DNA of 64,000 bases from Saccopteryx bilineata (taxonomy: Eukaryota > Chordata > Mammalia > Chiroptera > Emballonuridae), in NCBI RefSeq assembly GCF_036850765.1, contig NC_089495.1, positions 67,990,410-68,054,409 on the forward strand, written 5' to 3'. Positions 12,350 to 24,935 of the stretch are shown one piece after another (the first letter of the stretch is position 1; each line of letters begins with the position of its first letter). Both the position numbers and the translations under genes were made by a program. The notes beneath the pieces were generated by a model. That model was given only the letters and a program-made list of their open reading frames with translations, was not told where the DNA came from and did not search any database.

Positions 12350-12610
12350 ACTGAAAACAATGGATGAACAAAAAGAAACACAAAAATTTATAGACACAGG
12401 CAATAGTATGGTGGTTATCAGAGGGCAGGGCAGTGGGGCAGAAAGAAAGGGTAAAGGGAGACAATTGTATGGTGAGAGAAAAATATTTGACTCTCACTAA
12501 TGGGCACACAATTGCAATGTACAGACAGTGTGTCATAGAATTGTATACTCTAAACCTATAAAATTTTTTTAACCAATGTCATCCCAGTAAATTATAGGAA
12601 AATAAATGTC
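12350..12610 (+). mobile_element. L1 3' UTR fragment, sense
   Basis: It contains ggtggttatcaga, a purine-rich tract, and the end sequence with aaccaatgtcatccca, which parallels the 3' UTR ending at 3711. It is strongly 5'-truncated. Confidence 0.75.
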
Positions 12611-13087
12611 TGTTCAAAGAATAAAATAAAAATGAAAGTGATATAATTGGGGAAAAATTTTAGAATTTTTTATTAATGATCTTTATGAACTTTGTGATAC
12701 AAACTATATTTTCTGAGAAAAATAGAAAATATATGGCTTTCTCAGTAATACTATTCTCTCAGCTCTATATAACATGGTTGAACAATTATGTGTATTTTTA
12801 TTTGCAGAAATTTAGTTTAAAACAAAATTATTCCAAGTAACCTCTTAGCTAGATAAGGTTCTAATTATTATAATAATTTGTACAATTTCAATGAATGATA
12901 TGGCAAAATTTACATTTGGGCTATTTTGCATGTAGTTGCACATCATGTTATTTCGTGTCATGCTTGATTTATATTTGACATAAAAATAATGTTCTCCCAT
13001 CTAACTTCATTAATAAATCTGACCTTTATATATTAAGTAATCAACCCTTAAGACTATTTTCATTTAAAATATACAACAAATACCTTT
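12611..13087. other. AT-rich sequence, nothing recognised
   Basis: No ORF or repeat recognised. Confidence 0.4.
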
Positions 13088-13102
13088 AAGAAATTGTCTT
13101 TA

Positions 13103-13442
13103 GCCTGACCAGGTGGTGGCGCAGTGGATAGAGTATCGGACTGGGATGCGGAGGCCCCAGGTTTGAGACCTCGAGGTCGCCAGTTTGAGCACGGGCTCAT
13201 CTGGTTTGAGCAAAGTTCACCAGCTTGGACCCAAGGTCGCTGGCTTGAGCAAGGGGTTACTCAGTCTGCTGAAGGCCCACGGTCAAGGTACATATGAGAA
13301 AACAATCAATGAACAACTAAGGTGTTGCAATGAAAAACCAATATTTGATACTTCTCATTTCTTTCTATTCCTGTCTGTCTGTCCCTATCTATCCCTCTCT
13401 CTGACTCTGTCTCTGAAAAAAAAAAAAAAAACAAACAAAAAC
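13103..13442 (+). mobile_element. SINE B, near full length
   Basis: It starts gcctgaccaggtggtggcgc, contains an A-box-like TGGCGCAGTGG and a B-box-like GGTTTGAGACC, then a (CTGT)n/(CTCT)n stretch and an A-rich tail. The target duplication aagaaattgtcttta at 13088-13102 recurs with two changes at 13443-13457. It is the best B reference copy in the window. The ORF inside it is not a gene. Confidence 0.92.
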
Positions 13443-13559
13443 AAGAAATTGCCTCTATGTCATCTTGACTGACTTATTTGTATTGTAAGATGATGTTTTA
13501 TACTGTATAATGGCCTAATATTAGAAATTTTAGATATAGTAATTTCCTTTATTTTTTAA

Positions 13560-13740
13560 TATTTATTATTCTCTTGGTTCCCATTCTCATATTTTAATTA
13601 AATTCATGGGGGTTACATTATTTAAATAAAATTATTTGGATTTTAAGTATACAATTTTACAATGCAAAAGCTTTATATTGTAGTGTGTGTTCACCATCCA
13701 AAATCTAGACATGGTGATTTTCTTTGAGAAAGGAGATTTT
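13560..13740 (-). mobile_element. Old L1 3' end, antisense
   Basis: It contains gggggttacattatttaaat and gtagtgtgtgttcaccatcc, which read as the complement of old L1 3' UTRs. Confidence 0.6.
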
Positions 13741-15117
13741 GGTGCTGGCTACTTTTCCTGAGGCATTCCTAAATCCACATCATGTGTTGATGTTCTGCCT
13801 ATGAATACACAGGAGGCTGATTTTCAGGTATGCCCTTTTCATCTGTAACATAAGGAGACAGACAGGAGAAATTCATAAATTAGTTTCTTGATTTTAGAAC
13901 AAAAAGAGGTTGAAAAATACTTGTTTTATATGTAAAATTAATAAATTACTCTAGTTCAATTTTGTTCAAAAATTTGATATTGAATTTGTGCACAATGCTA
14001 CTTCTAAAGTATAAATGAGATAACCATAAAAATACATATAAAACATGACTTATTTTTGTTTATTGCTTTATGACAGATTCAATTCTTAAAGAAACTCGTG
14101 TTATATTGTAAAAAGTATTTTTATTATTGTTTATAATAGGATACATCTCATTTCTTTTTGCTATTTTGATTTAAAATTTATATTCTATATTGAATGTAAA
14201 AATTGTTAGTTATTTATCATAGTCTAAACATCAGCAATTTCAGAATCATAGATAATTTTAAACAATGATTCTTTTTTATAATAATGAACAAACATGAACA
14301 GGAAAAAATTTGTATTGTCAAAGCAGCTATCAAATTTTAGCTCATCAGCTCCTCTATGCTTGTAACAATTACAGCTTTTTGGCTTACAATCCACAAACTA
14401 AAAATTGCTGAAATTGGGCTTGACAGGCCTAGTTAATTGGCTCCCAAGGAGCCGTTATGTTCTACCTGGCGAATAGTCCATGAAGTATACAGCCACTTGT
14501 CCAAACCACACACAAAGCTAATTATAAAGTAGCAGGAGGTATCACATGGTAATAGACCATGTACTGTTATTAGTACATAATAATTCCACACCCAAATCCT
14601 CAATTATAGTACTCTTGTTACCTTAAAGAAAATCATATTGTGCAGGAATGATTACTTGGGGACCCTCTCAGAGTAGAACTATGCTATTTTTATTGTCTTA
14701 AATGACTACTTCTTTTGATTTTCCCTAGGAGATTAGAAACCCTGTCTAGTCACCAAACACAAAACAAAACAAAATAAAATAACAAAATAGAGAAAAAGAA
14801 AAAGTCTCTTTTTGCACTGGAGTCAAAAAATAAATATAATTCAAATGATATTTATTTGAAAACTAGTGTTACTGCTTAGTCTTATTCATTATAATTTATT
14901 ATGTTCCAAAGTTTTATTTAATTTATAAATAATTTCAAGAAATACTTAATGTATAATTAATTTTAAATATAATTAATAAATATTTGTATCCTTATACTAA
15001 TGAAAACATATCAAAAATGTCATTGCCATCATTCTTCTGAATGATCAATTACAGTAAAACAGAAGTACTCTGCTTCAACTTTATGAATATTTGAGCGTCA
15101 TAAAAATGTATTTTTTA
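13741..15117. other. AT-rich sequence, nothing recognised
   Basis: No ORF of note. The part at about 14340-14760 is less AT-rich and non-repetitive to the eye, so it may be unique ancestral DNA. Confidence 0.4.
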
Positions 15118-15888
15118 TTTTACTATTTTATTTTATTTTATTATTTTATTTTATTTTATGTATTTTGGGTGAAAGGAAGGGATATAGTGAGGTAGACTCC
15201 TGCATGAGCCCTGACCGGCATCTATCAGGCAGCCCTATTAGGGCCTATGCTGGGGTGCTGAGCTTTTATTTAGCACCTGAGGCTGACCATTGAGATCACC
15301 AAGCCATATTCAGAGCCAGGAGAGACTGGCTTTGGGCAGGGAAGAGGGAAAGAAGGAGGAGTGGAACGGGGCGGGAAGCAGACGGTCACTTCTTCTTTGT
15401 TCCCTGACTGGAATCAAACCTGGGACACCTAATCAAACTCTATTCAGCCCTGGCCGGTTGGCTCAGCGGTAGAGTGTCGGCCTAGCGTGCGGAGGACCCG
15501 GGTTCGATTCCCGGCCAGGGCACACAGGAGAAGCGCCCATTTGCTTCTCCACCCCTCCGCCGCGCTTTCCTCTCTGTCTCTCTCTTCCCCTCCCGCAGCC
15601 AAGGCTCCATTGGAGCAAAGATGGCCCGGGCGCTGGGGATGGCTCTGTGGCCTCTACCTCAGGCGCTAGAGTGGCTCTGGTCGCAACATGGTGACGCCCA
15701 GGATGGGCAGAGCATCGCCCCCTGGTGGGCAGAGCTTCGCCCCTGGTGGGCGTGCCAGGTGGATCCCGGTCGGGTGCATGCGGGAGTCTGTCTGACTGTC
15801 TCTCCCTGTTTCCAGCTTCGGAAAAATGAAAAAAAATAAAAAATAAAAAAAAATAAAAACTCTATTCACTGATACACTGGCCAGGGCC
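15118..15888 (-). mobile_element. SINE A, split by another SINE A
   Basis: A minus-strand SINE A with a (TTTTA)n-rich tail at about 15118-15165 and its head ending ggccagggcc at 15888. A plus-strand SINE A interrupts it at 15447-15856. This older copy is diverged. Confidence 0.85.
15447..15856 (+). mobile_element. SINE A, near full length, inserted in another SINE A
   Basis: The head (15447-15521) retains a tRNA-like layout. The 5' GCCCTGG can pair with the CCAGGGC that closes the head. An A-box-like TGGCTCAGCGG and a B-box GGTTCGATTCC are intact. It is bounded by the 12-bp perfect duplication AAACTCTATTCA at 15435-15446 and 15857-15868. The tail is (A)nT-rich. Low divergence from the copies at 36255 and 50819 suggests a recent insertion. 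Confidence 0.93.
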
Positions 15889-15890
15889 AT

Positions 15891-15892
<2 letters not shown>

Positions 15893-15920
<28 letters not shown>
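15893..15920. repeat. (CA)n microsatellite
   Basis: About 14 uninterrupted CA units lie between two minus-strand SINE A copies. Confidence 0.95.
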
Positions 15921-15923
<3 letters not shown>

Positions 15924-16256
15924 TATTTATTTATTAATGAGAGGTGGGGAGGTAGAAAGACTCCTGCATGCACCTCAAATGGGGGATGCTCTACCCATCT
16001 GGGGCTGCTGCTCCATTGCTTGGTAACTGAGCTATTTTAACACCTGTGGTGAAGGCATGGAGACACCCTCAGCACCTAGGGTCAAGTTTCTGGAATCATT
16101 CCAGGCATGGCAGCAGGAAGGAGAGAAAGAGAGAAAGGGGAAAGGGAAGAGTGGAGAAGCAGATGGTTGCTTCTCCTGTGAGCCCTGACTGGGAATCAAA
16201 TCTGGAACTTCCACATGCCAGGCTGATGTTTTACCCTTGAGCAAGCCAGCCAGGAC
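15921..16256 (-). mobile_element. SINE A
   Basis: A minus-strand copy with an A/T-rich tail at the left and a diverged head (agccagccaggac) at the right end. It retains the complement of the pyrimidine tract (gagagaaagagagaaagggg). Confidence 0.8.
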
Positions 16257-16685
16257 AAAACATATCTTTCAAAGCTTAATTTATTTCAGACTAAGTCTGA
16301 GTTTCTCTGCTTACTTAATTACCTTCTTTTGACAACTTGTTTTATAATCAGGTTTAATCCTGTCACAGACTCTTTTATTTTGTTTTGGGGTCATTAATGC
16401 TGATCAGTTCTTGTCTTTAGATGGACAAAATGCACATCTTGTAATTAAAGACCCTTCTAAAGTTTTCTTCCTCCTTTCACTATTTTCATTAAAATATATT
16501 TATTAATATTATTAATTATAATTTATACCACATATAGTTCAAGACATAATTTTTTATTTCTGCCTATTAAAATGGAGTTTAATTCATTAATTCTTAGCTA
16601 TTTTATTGGTAGTTGACTCTTTTCTTATCTCTGTACCTGGATTTCAGTGGTCAATAGAAATAAAAACAAAGTAAAAATTAATATT
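16257..16685. other. AT-rich sequence, nothing recognised
   Basis: No ORF or repeat recognised. Confidence 0.4.
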
Positions 16686-16689
16686 CATA

Positions 16690-16890
16690 AAAAGGCCCAT
16701 CTCTGGTAATCGCATGCAGAAAATGGGAGTGGGGAAAGTTACAAGAGGGTAAATGGTGATAGAAAGAGACTTGACTTGGGTGAATACACAATATAATACG
16801 AAGATAATGTACTTAGAGAATTGTACACCTAAAACCTGTATGATTTTATTGATCAATGTCATCCTAAAAATTTTAATTAAAGTAAAAAAA
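16690..16890 (+). mobile_element. L1 3' UTR fragment, sense
   Basis: It contains gacttgacttgggtgaatac and the end motif gatcaatgtcatccta, matching the 3' ends of other L1 copies in the window. It is truncated to about 200 bp. Confidence 0.7.
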
Positions 16891-16974
16891 TTATAGTTTA
16901 TTTACAAAAAAGGAAAAGAAATGGACCATGTCACAAATTTTGTTTCTAATACTATGGTCTTGGTTCAAAATGAG

Positions 16975-17660
16975 ATTTTGAAATTATATAGGTTTTAGGG
17001 TCCCAGTTTTTATTGTTTTTTTATTTTTTTATTTTTCTGAAGTTGGAAACCGGGAGGCAGCCAGATTCCCGCATGTGCCCGACCGGGATCCACCGGCATG
17101 ACCACCAGGGGGTGATGCTCTGCCCATCTAGGGCATTGCTCTGCTGCAACCAGAGCCATTCTAGCTCCTGAGGCAGAGGCCACAGAGCCATCCTCAGTGC
17201 CCGGGCAAACTTTGCTCCAGTGGAGCCTTGGCTGCGGGAGGGGAAGAGGGAGACAGAGAGGAAGGAGAGGAGGAGGGGTGGAGAAGTAGATGGGCGCTTC
17301 TCCTGTGTGCGCTGGCAGGGAATTGAACCTGGGACTCCTGCACGCCAGGCTGACGCTCTACCACTGAGCCAACTGGCCAGGGCCTTAGGGTCCCAGTTTT
17401 ACAACACATCTCTGTACACCATATTGTGCATTCACACCCTCAGGTCAAGTCTTTGTCCATCACATTCTACTTCCTCACACTCTCCTTTGTCTCTCCCACC
17501 AGCTTTGACACCTTTGAAATGTGATGATACCATCTATTGCCTTAATTTTGGTGATGGTTTCACAGGCATATACAGATGTTCCAACTCATCAAATACAATA
17601 TATTAAATATGTACAGTTTTTTTTGTAATTCAGTAATACTTTATGAAAGCATTTTAAAAA
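16975..17660 (-). mobile_element. Old L1 3' end pieces, split by a SINE
   Basis: Sequence on both sides of the SINE at 17011-17384 reads as an old L1 3' UTR in antisense (ggttttagggtcccagtttt, then tgtacaccatattgtgcatt). From about 17510 it changes to what looks like a sense old L1 end (tatgtacagttttttttgta). Boundaries are uncertain. Confidence 0.5.
17011..17384 (-). mobile_element. SINE A, nearly intact
   Basis: A minus-strand copy with a T-rich tail at the left and head complement ggccagggcc at the right. It is bounded by a perfect 16-bp duplication TTAGGGTCCCAGTTTT at 16995-17010 and 17385-17400. Confidence 0.95.
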
Positions 17661-18736
17661 AACATCAAGTGGCAAATACGTTTTAATTTATGTAAAAAAT
17701 GTTTTATATAAAAATGTAAAAGCAACATTCATGCTTGCTTCAAAAGTTAAGGATTTATTGGCCTCATAAAGTACTCCAAAATAAATTTGAACAAAATTTT
17801 ATGTTTACTTTTCTTTGTAAGTGAACCACATGCTTTTCATTGATTTCATGTCCTCTTCTGGCATATTTGGATATTTGTTTATTTAAGATTAATGGGATAA
17901 AATTGTCATCATGTCATCATTTACTTAATTCTAAAATCTACACATGTACTGAAAATACTTTTTGTAATTGTGATTTGGTAAATTCAATTTTTATACCATA
18001 TTCAAAAATGTCTATAGTAATTTAAATAATGCTTGAATTTTTACACAATTACCTGAGATATTAAAACAAATGTCATTTTGGTATAAATATTGAAGACTTT
18101 TTTCTTAATGCTTCAGTTTCACCAAATCTACGATCATACACCTGATGGCACAGAAAAATTAAAAATTATATTTTCTCTTTCAACTGGGATAATGAGATTA
18201 TTTACTCTGATTTCTGGTTAATTTCCTTTCCAAATAAAAGAAGACATCTAAATGACATTTATTAATTTTTCAGTAATGAATTATTGAGAAGACATTTCTT
18301 AAGAGTAATGCCATTCTGAAAAAACGTGTTGAGAACTGCAAAAGTCACAGAATAAATTTTCATTAACAATTATGTTAAAGTGTGTTTCTAGGAGAGGAGC
18401 ATAAATTTGGGCAATATGGGAGAATTACACAAATAATATTAAGTAAAACAAAACAAACTTGTGATGCAAATTTTGCTGGTAAATTTCATATAGAATTTCT
18501 GCATCACACTTTTATAGTTTTGTTAACCAGTCTCAGTCCAGTAAATTCAATTAAAAAAAAAAAGAAATGTGTAGCATCATCTGATAAATTTTTTCAATGA
18601 AAATGCACTCATGTAATCACTAATTAAAGGATGAAAGAGAGGGAACACATCAAAAATCTTACTTCTTATCACTTCTTTTATTTGCAAAGTAAGCACTATG
18701 AGAACTTTCATAATGAATAATTTTCTACTATGTAAG
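17661..18736. other. AT-rich sequence, nothing recognised
   Basis: Small ORFs here are AT-rich chance frames. Confidence 0.4.
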
Positions 18737-18738
18737 TA

Positions 18739-19481
18739 GAGGGGGTCTTCAGGTTATGACACAGTTCTGTTTCTACGACAATGACATATCCCAAATTTTG
18801 GTGTAAGTCGGAATACGCTCTAGTCTAAGCCACTTACCTATCCTAACTCACTTGTAAAATTATAATCTAGAACATAAAAACATAACTAAGGCACAGAAAA
18901 AGTAAAAGGACATAAATATACTGTACTGTACAGTATACTGTAGTAACACAAAAGATGACCAAAAATTAAGTTCACATAAATTCCTCACCTTTATTCTTGT
19001 GGTTGCCTTGCACACTGAAAGGGGTATTGCAAGGTGAGAGTGAATAACCTACTGGAAAGAGAAAGCTGGTGAGGCAGGAGAGCCTGCAGAAGATGCTGGA
19101 GATACTGAGGCAGGTGAGTCAAGATTGCCTAAGGAACATGTAGGAGACACTGGAGATAATTCTACCTGTACTACAGATGTGTCATCTCAAGAAGAAGATG
19201 ATGTAGAGGGTACCTTCTTAAAGAATTGTTCCAGGCTAGTCTGGAAGGTTGATGATGACTTCTCTTCCAAAATCTGCCTGTAGCATTTCAAGGCATCCAT
19301 AACAGTTCTGTAGACGTTATTGAATCTGTCATTGTTGGGGTCTTCAGTTTCAGTATGTAAGATGATACTAATGGCATAAGCTGAAACACTCACATCTCAA
19401 TTTTTTTAAGTTTTTATGGAAATAAGGGCCGTAAACTCTAAACGTTCTATGTCGAGACTGTCGTAACCCGAAGACACCTTG
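18739..19481 (-). mobile_element. Tigger-type DNA transposon, internally deleted
   Basis: Terminal inverted repeats read GGGTCTTCAGGTTATGACA at the left and, complemented, a similar GTCTTCGGGTTACGACAG at the right. TA dinucleotides flank both ends (18737-18738, 19482-19483). At 743 bp it is much shorter than an autonomous Tigger of about 2.4 kb. Only the end of the transposase gene remains, on the minus strand. Confidence 0.85.
19187..19393 (-). pseudogene. Tigger transposase C-terminal remnant
   Basis: The 68-codon frame ends in TSLEQFFKKVPSTSSSS, which resembles the serine-rich C-terminus of Tigger/pogo transposases. It has no DNA-binding or DDE catalytic part and lies inside an element with Tigger-like ends. 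It is non-functional. Confidence 0.7.
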
Positions 19482-19483
19482 TA

Positions 19484-20466
19484 TAGAAGGATGTGCATAG
19501 GTTATATGCAAATACTACACCATTTTACATAGGTGACTTGAGCATGTGTGGACTGGTAACGACTGGGATCTGGGAACCAGTGTCCTGCAGATACCAAGAG
19601 AAAACTGTACAAATAAATTTAACTGTCTTCTTTTTTCAAGTTTGCCTTGGCTAGTATTGATCCTTTGCATTTCTGTACATATTTTTAAATTGTGGAATTT
19701 TTATTAAGATAACATCAAACCTATATGTTGCCTTAAAGTGAATTGACAATTTAAAATAATATGAACATGACATATTATTAGCATTATTGATAAATATTCG
19801 ATACTTTTGGTGTAGTTTTTAAGCTATCATTGTGGCCATTATCTAAAAATACAATTTATGTTTGTAAATATTTTAATACACAAGCTAACAGGTTGAATTA
19901 GCATATTAGTTCTAATTGTTAACTTGCAATTTCTGCATGTCATGTCTGTATACAAGATCAAGATGTATGTAGAAAGTTTTATGACGTCCTTTATAATGTT
20001 TATGTGTTTTATTACTTTTAATCATTTCCTCACACTGCCTAGGATCTGTAATAATGTGTTAAATAGAAGTGGGCATTATGCAGAGTTTGTAAATTAAGAG
20101 AGTAGTTCTTGTTTCACTGTAAAGTATGATATTTGTTGCCATTTTTTTTTTTTATAAATACCCTTTATAAGATTAAAGCTGTTTTCTTCTATTCTTTTTT
20201 CTGGGGGGGAGTGGAGGCAATTAAAGTGAAATAGTAGCATGTTTTATCAAATGCTTTTCATCCTCTTATACTATTTTCCTGTTAACACAGAAAATTTAAA
20301 TAAATTGTTTGATGCAATATCATTTTAACATATTACCTAGATTCAAAATATTAATATTTGCTATGTTTTGTTTCACCTTTGTTTGTAAGAGATATTAGTT
20401 ACTGGTACTTTTTTTTTGTGAGTTCTTGAAAAGAGAAATTACAGCCTTTTAAAACATATTTGCAAT
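19484..20466. other. AT-rich sequence, nothing recognised
   Basis: No ORF or repeat recognised. Confidence 0.4.
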
Positions 20467-20477
20467 TGTTACTTATT

Positions 20478-20795
20478 ATTTTGTTTTTTAAGTGAGAGGA
20501 GAGGAGATAATGAGACCGACTCCTGCATGCACCCTGACCTGGATCCACCCAGCAACCACTGTCTGAGGCAGATGCTAGCATGCTAGAATCAATCAGTTAT
20601 CCTCAATGCCTGAGGCTGAGGCTTGGACCAATCTAGTCACTGGGTGCAGGAGGGAAGAGAAATAGAAGGGGGGAAGGAGAGAGAGGGAAGCAGTTGGTCA
20701 CCTCTCATGCATACCCTGACAGGGAATAGAACTTGGGAAGTTCAGACACTGGCCAATGCTCTATCCACTGAACAATCCGGCCAGGGCCAAGAAAC
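20478..20795 (-). mobile_element. SINE A
   Basis: A minus-strand copy with the head complement ccggccagggcc at 20777-20788. It is flanked by TGTTACTTATT at 20467-20477 and 20796-20806. It is diverged, with internal deletions. Confidence 0.85.
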
Positions 20796-20959
20796 TGTTA
20801 CTTATTTTATATATTTCAAAAATAATTTTATGCTATAAACTTTTGTATTTATTAAAAAATAAAAACTTCACTTGGAGTTTTCTTTTTTAGTGAAATAATA
20901 TATATTTATTTTCTTATTTATTTCTAGTGACAGATATTTATAATTATGTCCCCTTTGCA

Positions 20960-21570
20960 ATTTTTGTATTGGTAATTGGTGCTTGCTTTCACATTTATTT
21001 CTTAGACTTGTAAGGGTCAAAATTTTACCATTAGATTGTTAATATTTTGATATCACTCGATTTCTTTGCCCAAGTTTTATTGGATTTATTGAGAGTTGTG
21101 GATTTATTTTCCTTTTACTTCACTCAGTTTTTCTTTATATGTGGTTAAGTCATAACACAGGGTGCCTATAATTCTAATATTGGTATATCGGTGCATTGAA
21201 ATAATCACTTGTTATTTAGAAATATCCCTCTTTGTCTCTAAAATTACATGTTTTAAAACCTATTTTCTTTAAGATCATAACAGCTATACAGAATTTCTTG
21301 TTGTTAATGTTTTCATGACATAAATTTTACCTTCCTTCTACTTTCAGTCTTTCTATTTAAAGTGTTTGTTTTTAATGCAGCATATAATTGGATTTTGTTT
21401 TCATCTAACCTGACATTCGTGTTTTAATTGCAGTATGTATGTGATCATTTATTTTTCAATGTAAATAGTTAAGGATCATATCCACATGGTACTTTAATAT
21501 TTTTATTCATTTTTATTGATTTTGATCTAGCTTTCTGTACTTTGTTCTTTGTTCTCTCATTTCTGACTCT
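20960..21570 (-). mobile_element. Old L1 fragment, antisense
   Basis: T-rich sequence resembling antisense old L1, notably around 21340-21420 (aatgcagcatataattggat). It is heavily decayed. Confidence 0.55.
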
Positions 21571-21939
21571 TTAAATTAATAAAATATGTCTATAACATAT
21601 TCAAAATATATTCTTATACCCTGGATATTAACCTTATAAAAAGACTAAGGATTTTTGAAATGCACTTATAGTTAATATAAAATCTCCTGAATGTTATATT
21701 TAAAAATATCTGCAGTTTGAAAGATTACACAATAAATCAACCAATAATTAATCAATTAAATTGATTAAGCTGTTATCCAAAGCTGACCATATATTAATAG
21801 TAGAAATTTAGGTACTTCGAGACATGCAGTATATAAATATCTCTTATTAACCACTCTGAGATTATCAAAGAAAACTACAAAGACCTCGTATAGAAATATC
21901 TCAGAAACTGAGTCATTCTCATTTAATAAGTGTAAATTG

Positions 21940-23015
21940 AATATGTACAGCATTATGCATGAATGGGAGAATGTGTTGAACAACAATATATCTGATAAAA
22001 GGTTATTATCCAAAATTTATAAAAACCTTGTAAAACTCAACACTGAAAAACACCCCAAACAATCTAACAAATGGGCAAAGGACTTGAATAGACACTTCTC
22101 CAAAGAGGACACACAGATGAACAATAAACATAAGAAAAAATACTCAATGTCACTAATCACCAGAGAAGTGCAAATTAAAAGCACAAGGAGATATTACCTC
22201 ACATCTATCAGAAGGGCTATCACCAATAAATCAACACATAAGTGCTGATAAGGATGTTGGGAAAAGAGAACCCTCGTGCACTGTTTGCACTGTTGGTGGG
22301 CATGCAGACTAGTACAGCCATTGTAGAAAGCAGTATATAGTTACCTGAAAATTTTAAAAATAAAACTGCCTTATCATCCAGGAATTCCACTTCTGGGAAT
22401 ATACCTGAAAAAACCTAAAGCACTAAATCAAAAGAATACATGCACCGCTATGTTTATTGCAGCATTATTTACAATAGCTAAACTATGGAAGCAACTCCAA
22501 TGCCCATCAGTAAATGAGTATATGAAAGAGCTATGTGGTACATTTACACAATAGAATACTGCTCGGCCATTAAAAAGAGAAGAAAATCTTACCCTTTGTG
22601 ACAGTATAGAAGGACATGGAAAGAAAGCATTAGCTCAGTGAAATAAACCAGTCAGAGAAAGACAATTATTGTATGATTTTACTCACATATGTATTCTAAT
22701 GAATAAATGAACAAACAAGCGAAATAGATAGAGGCAGGCTGACAACTGTTCAGGGCTGGAATGAGAAGCTCAGTGTGGGGTTGGAGGGATTGAGAAAAGA
22801 AAAGATAGAGAGAAACAGCCCATGGACATAGACAACAGTGTCATGATTATCAAGGGGAGGGGATTAAGGGAAGGTGAAAGAAGGTATGGGGGAGATAAAT
22901 GAAGGTGAAGGGAGACTTGACCTGAGGTGCTGAACACACAATACAATATACAGATAATGTATTATAGAATTGTACAACTAAAAACTAATTTTATTAACCA
23001 TTGAATTAATTTAAA
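21940..23015 (+). mobile_element. Old L1 3' end, sense, with ORF2 C-terminal remnant
   Basis: The frame at 21937-22248 encodes [16 protein letters not shown] and [11 protein letters not shown], matching the ORF2 C-terminal region of the L1 at 1-3711 (around bases 2740-2980). Decayed coding and a 3' UTR follow, ending near 23015 after ttattaacca. There are multiple stops downstream. Confidence 0.85.
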
Positions 23016-24044
23016 AAATTGTTATGTTAACATTTAAATGTGTAAATAGTTACATTATTGCAACCATTTATATTACAAAATTTTAGGAACACTGGTTTCT
23101 CAAAATGTCTTCTGGGCAGATGAGCAAAATATTGGAATACCAGCTGTGAGCAAGTGAGCAAGAAGATGAAAGGAGATTTTGAAGTTTGAAAAGACAAGAG
23201 GTGAAATTGTTGTGTCAAAGAATGATCATGTGAAAGAATTTAAGAAATTTAAGACTGGCTGAACAGTTGATTATATTTACTTGAGGTTGGTTCAGGAAAT
23301 GATTAAGTAACTGGCTTGATATACATTTAGGGTTTCACTATTAAAGTGAATAAAAATAACACTATATAAACTTGAATTTGAAAAAAAATGTCATTTAATC
23401 ATTCTAAATGTAAATTAGTAAAATGTGACAAGATTAAATAATTCTTATGAATATAGTCTGTAAAATATCTATCATTATATAAAATTAATTTACTAGTTTT
23501 CTTAATTAGACTTATTTATTATGATTAATAACCAATTTTAAATAAAAAAACAAAATGTAAAATTTCTTACATAATTTGTAAACTTTGCAAATGGTTATAT
23601 TTTAGGAAAAAAACAAGAAAATAGACTTAATTCTCTATTCAGCTATTATATACCTTGTTGTATATCTAGACATCTATAAAGATGAAAAATATATCAACAC
23701 TGTCAGCACTGAAATATGGTGAGATAAAGGGTTGAACAAAAGTTCTAAAAGGAGCTCAAGATGATAGGAGAGGGAAATTTTAAAACTTTAAAAAAAGAAA
23801 GATTTCTTAAAATCATAATAAAACAAAAGAAAACCAAACATAATACCCCCAAAATACCCTTTAACCAATATTACTTGAAATAAATTATTATATATAAAAT
23901 TATATTGGATATTTTTAGAAAATATTGGTGAGTGAGCAATGTCATAATAAAATATTTTAAAAAATAAAAATAGGCATTTTTTACCATCTTTATTATACTA
24001 TAAAGAAAATATAAAGTACTACTTACTAAGTTGTAATATTGAAA
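23016..24044. other. AT-rich sequence, nothing recognised
   Basis: No ORF or repeat recognised. Confidence 0.4.
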
Positions 24045-24046
24045 TA

Positions 24047-24433
24047 CCAGTCATCACTTACCATATTGCAGTTCACTTTTCTCAGTCTCACTATATCGCA
24101 AATTTTGAAATTGTGTATATCTAATTTGTATCGCTGATTTTTTGCCTATATCGTGGGATTTTGTGATATATAAGTATTTTTATAGATTTATTATTTTTAT
24201 TATTTTTGTGGTAAAATAAACATTTTCTAGTCTAAAAAGTTGAAAACAACATAAGAAGGGCGAGGGAAAGGTTAATAACAGTGTGGGAAAAGTTTATAAG
24301 AGTGTGGAGAAGGTTTATAAAGCCTTAAAATCTATATAAATAATAAAATAAATATAAAGTTTCTACTTCGCAGACTTTCACCTATCATGGGGGGTTCTGG
24401 AACCTAACCCCCATGATAGATGAGGGACCACTG
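24047..24433. mobile_element. Tigger/pogo-like non-autonomous DNA transposon
   Basis: The right end, complemented, reads CAGTGGTCCCTCATCTATCA and is followed by TA at 24434-24435. The left end begins ccagtcatcacttaccat after TA at 24045-24046. The interior carries several tatcgc-like units near 24090-24155. There is no transposase. Confidence 0.6.
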
Positions 24434-24835
24434 TAAGTGATTTTCTTTTCAAGTAAAAATGTTTACATAAGTATAAGGTCAACAAGGGTGAATAATATAA
24501 GCAAGTTATAACACTCATCTTCTCTAATAGGAAGCCAGAAGATAATGTATAATATTGTGAATAAAAATATCATGAGTATAACACTTGAAACAGTGACAAG
24601 TACTGCCTCTACAAAGTTGGATGGTGATCAGAGAAGAAGAGGTCAGGGAACTTCCATTATTGTTTTCTTAGAATCTCATAGCACTGTGTGTCTTTAAAAC
24701 AATATAAATTTATTAGTCAGAGACAAAAAAAAAACACCTTAAAAAACAATTGAGAAAAAGGATCTTAATTATCAAATAAATAAAAGTATAATAAAGTGAA
24801 AAAAAAATCCACAAATAAATGTAATGAAAACACAA

Positions 24836-24895
24836 TCTATATATATAATATATATATATATACACACACACATATATATCATATATATATTCATT
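24836..24895. repeat. (TA)n/(CA)n microsatellite
   Basis: A mixed run of TA and CA dinucleotides. Confidence 0.9.
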
Positions 24896-24935
24896 TATAG
24901 TGAAAACCTCAATGCCTATACAGAAAAGTGATTTT

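Noticed and set aside
15447..15521. tRNA gene-like heads (also at 36255, 50819 and 13103)
   Set aside because: They are the heads of SINEs, followed by SINE bodies and A-rich tails with target duplications. A tRNA scan may call them, but they are not tRNA genes.
15290..15920. Several ORFs of 60-84 codons
   Set aside because: They lie in SINE A copies. The same peptide-like strings recur at other SINE A copies (28701, 31390, 36271, 50839).
24836..24895. Short regular repeats as a CRISPR-like array
   Set aside because: They are dinucleotide microsatellites with no spacers. No CRISPR-like structure exists in the window.
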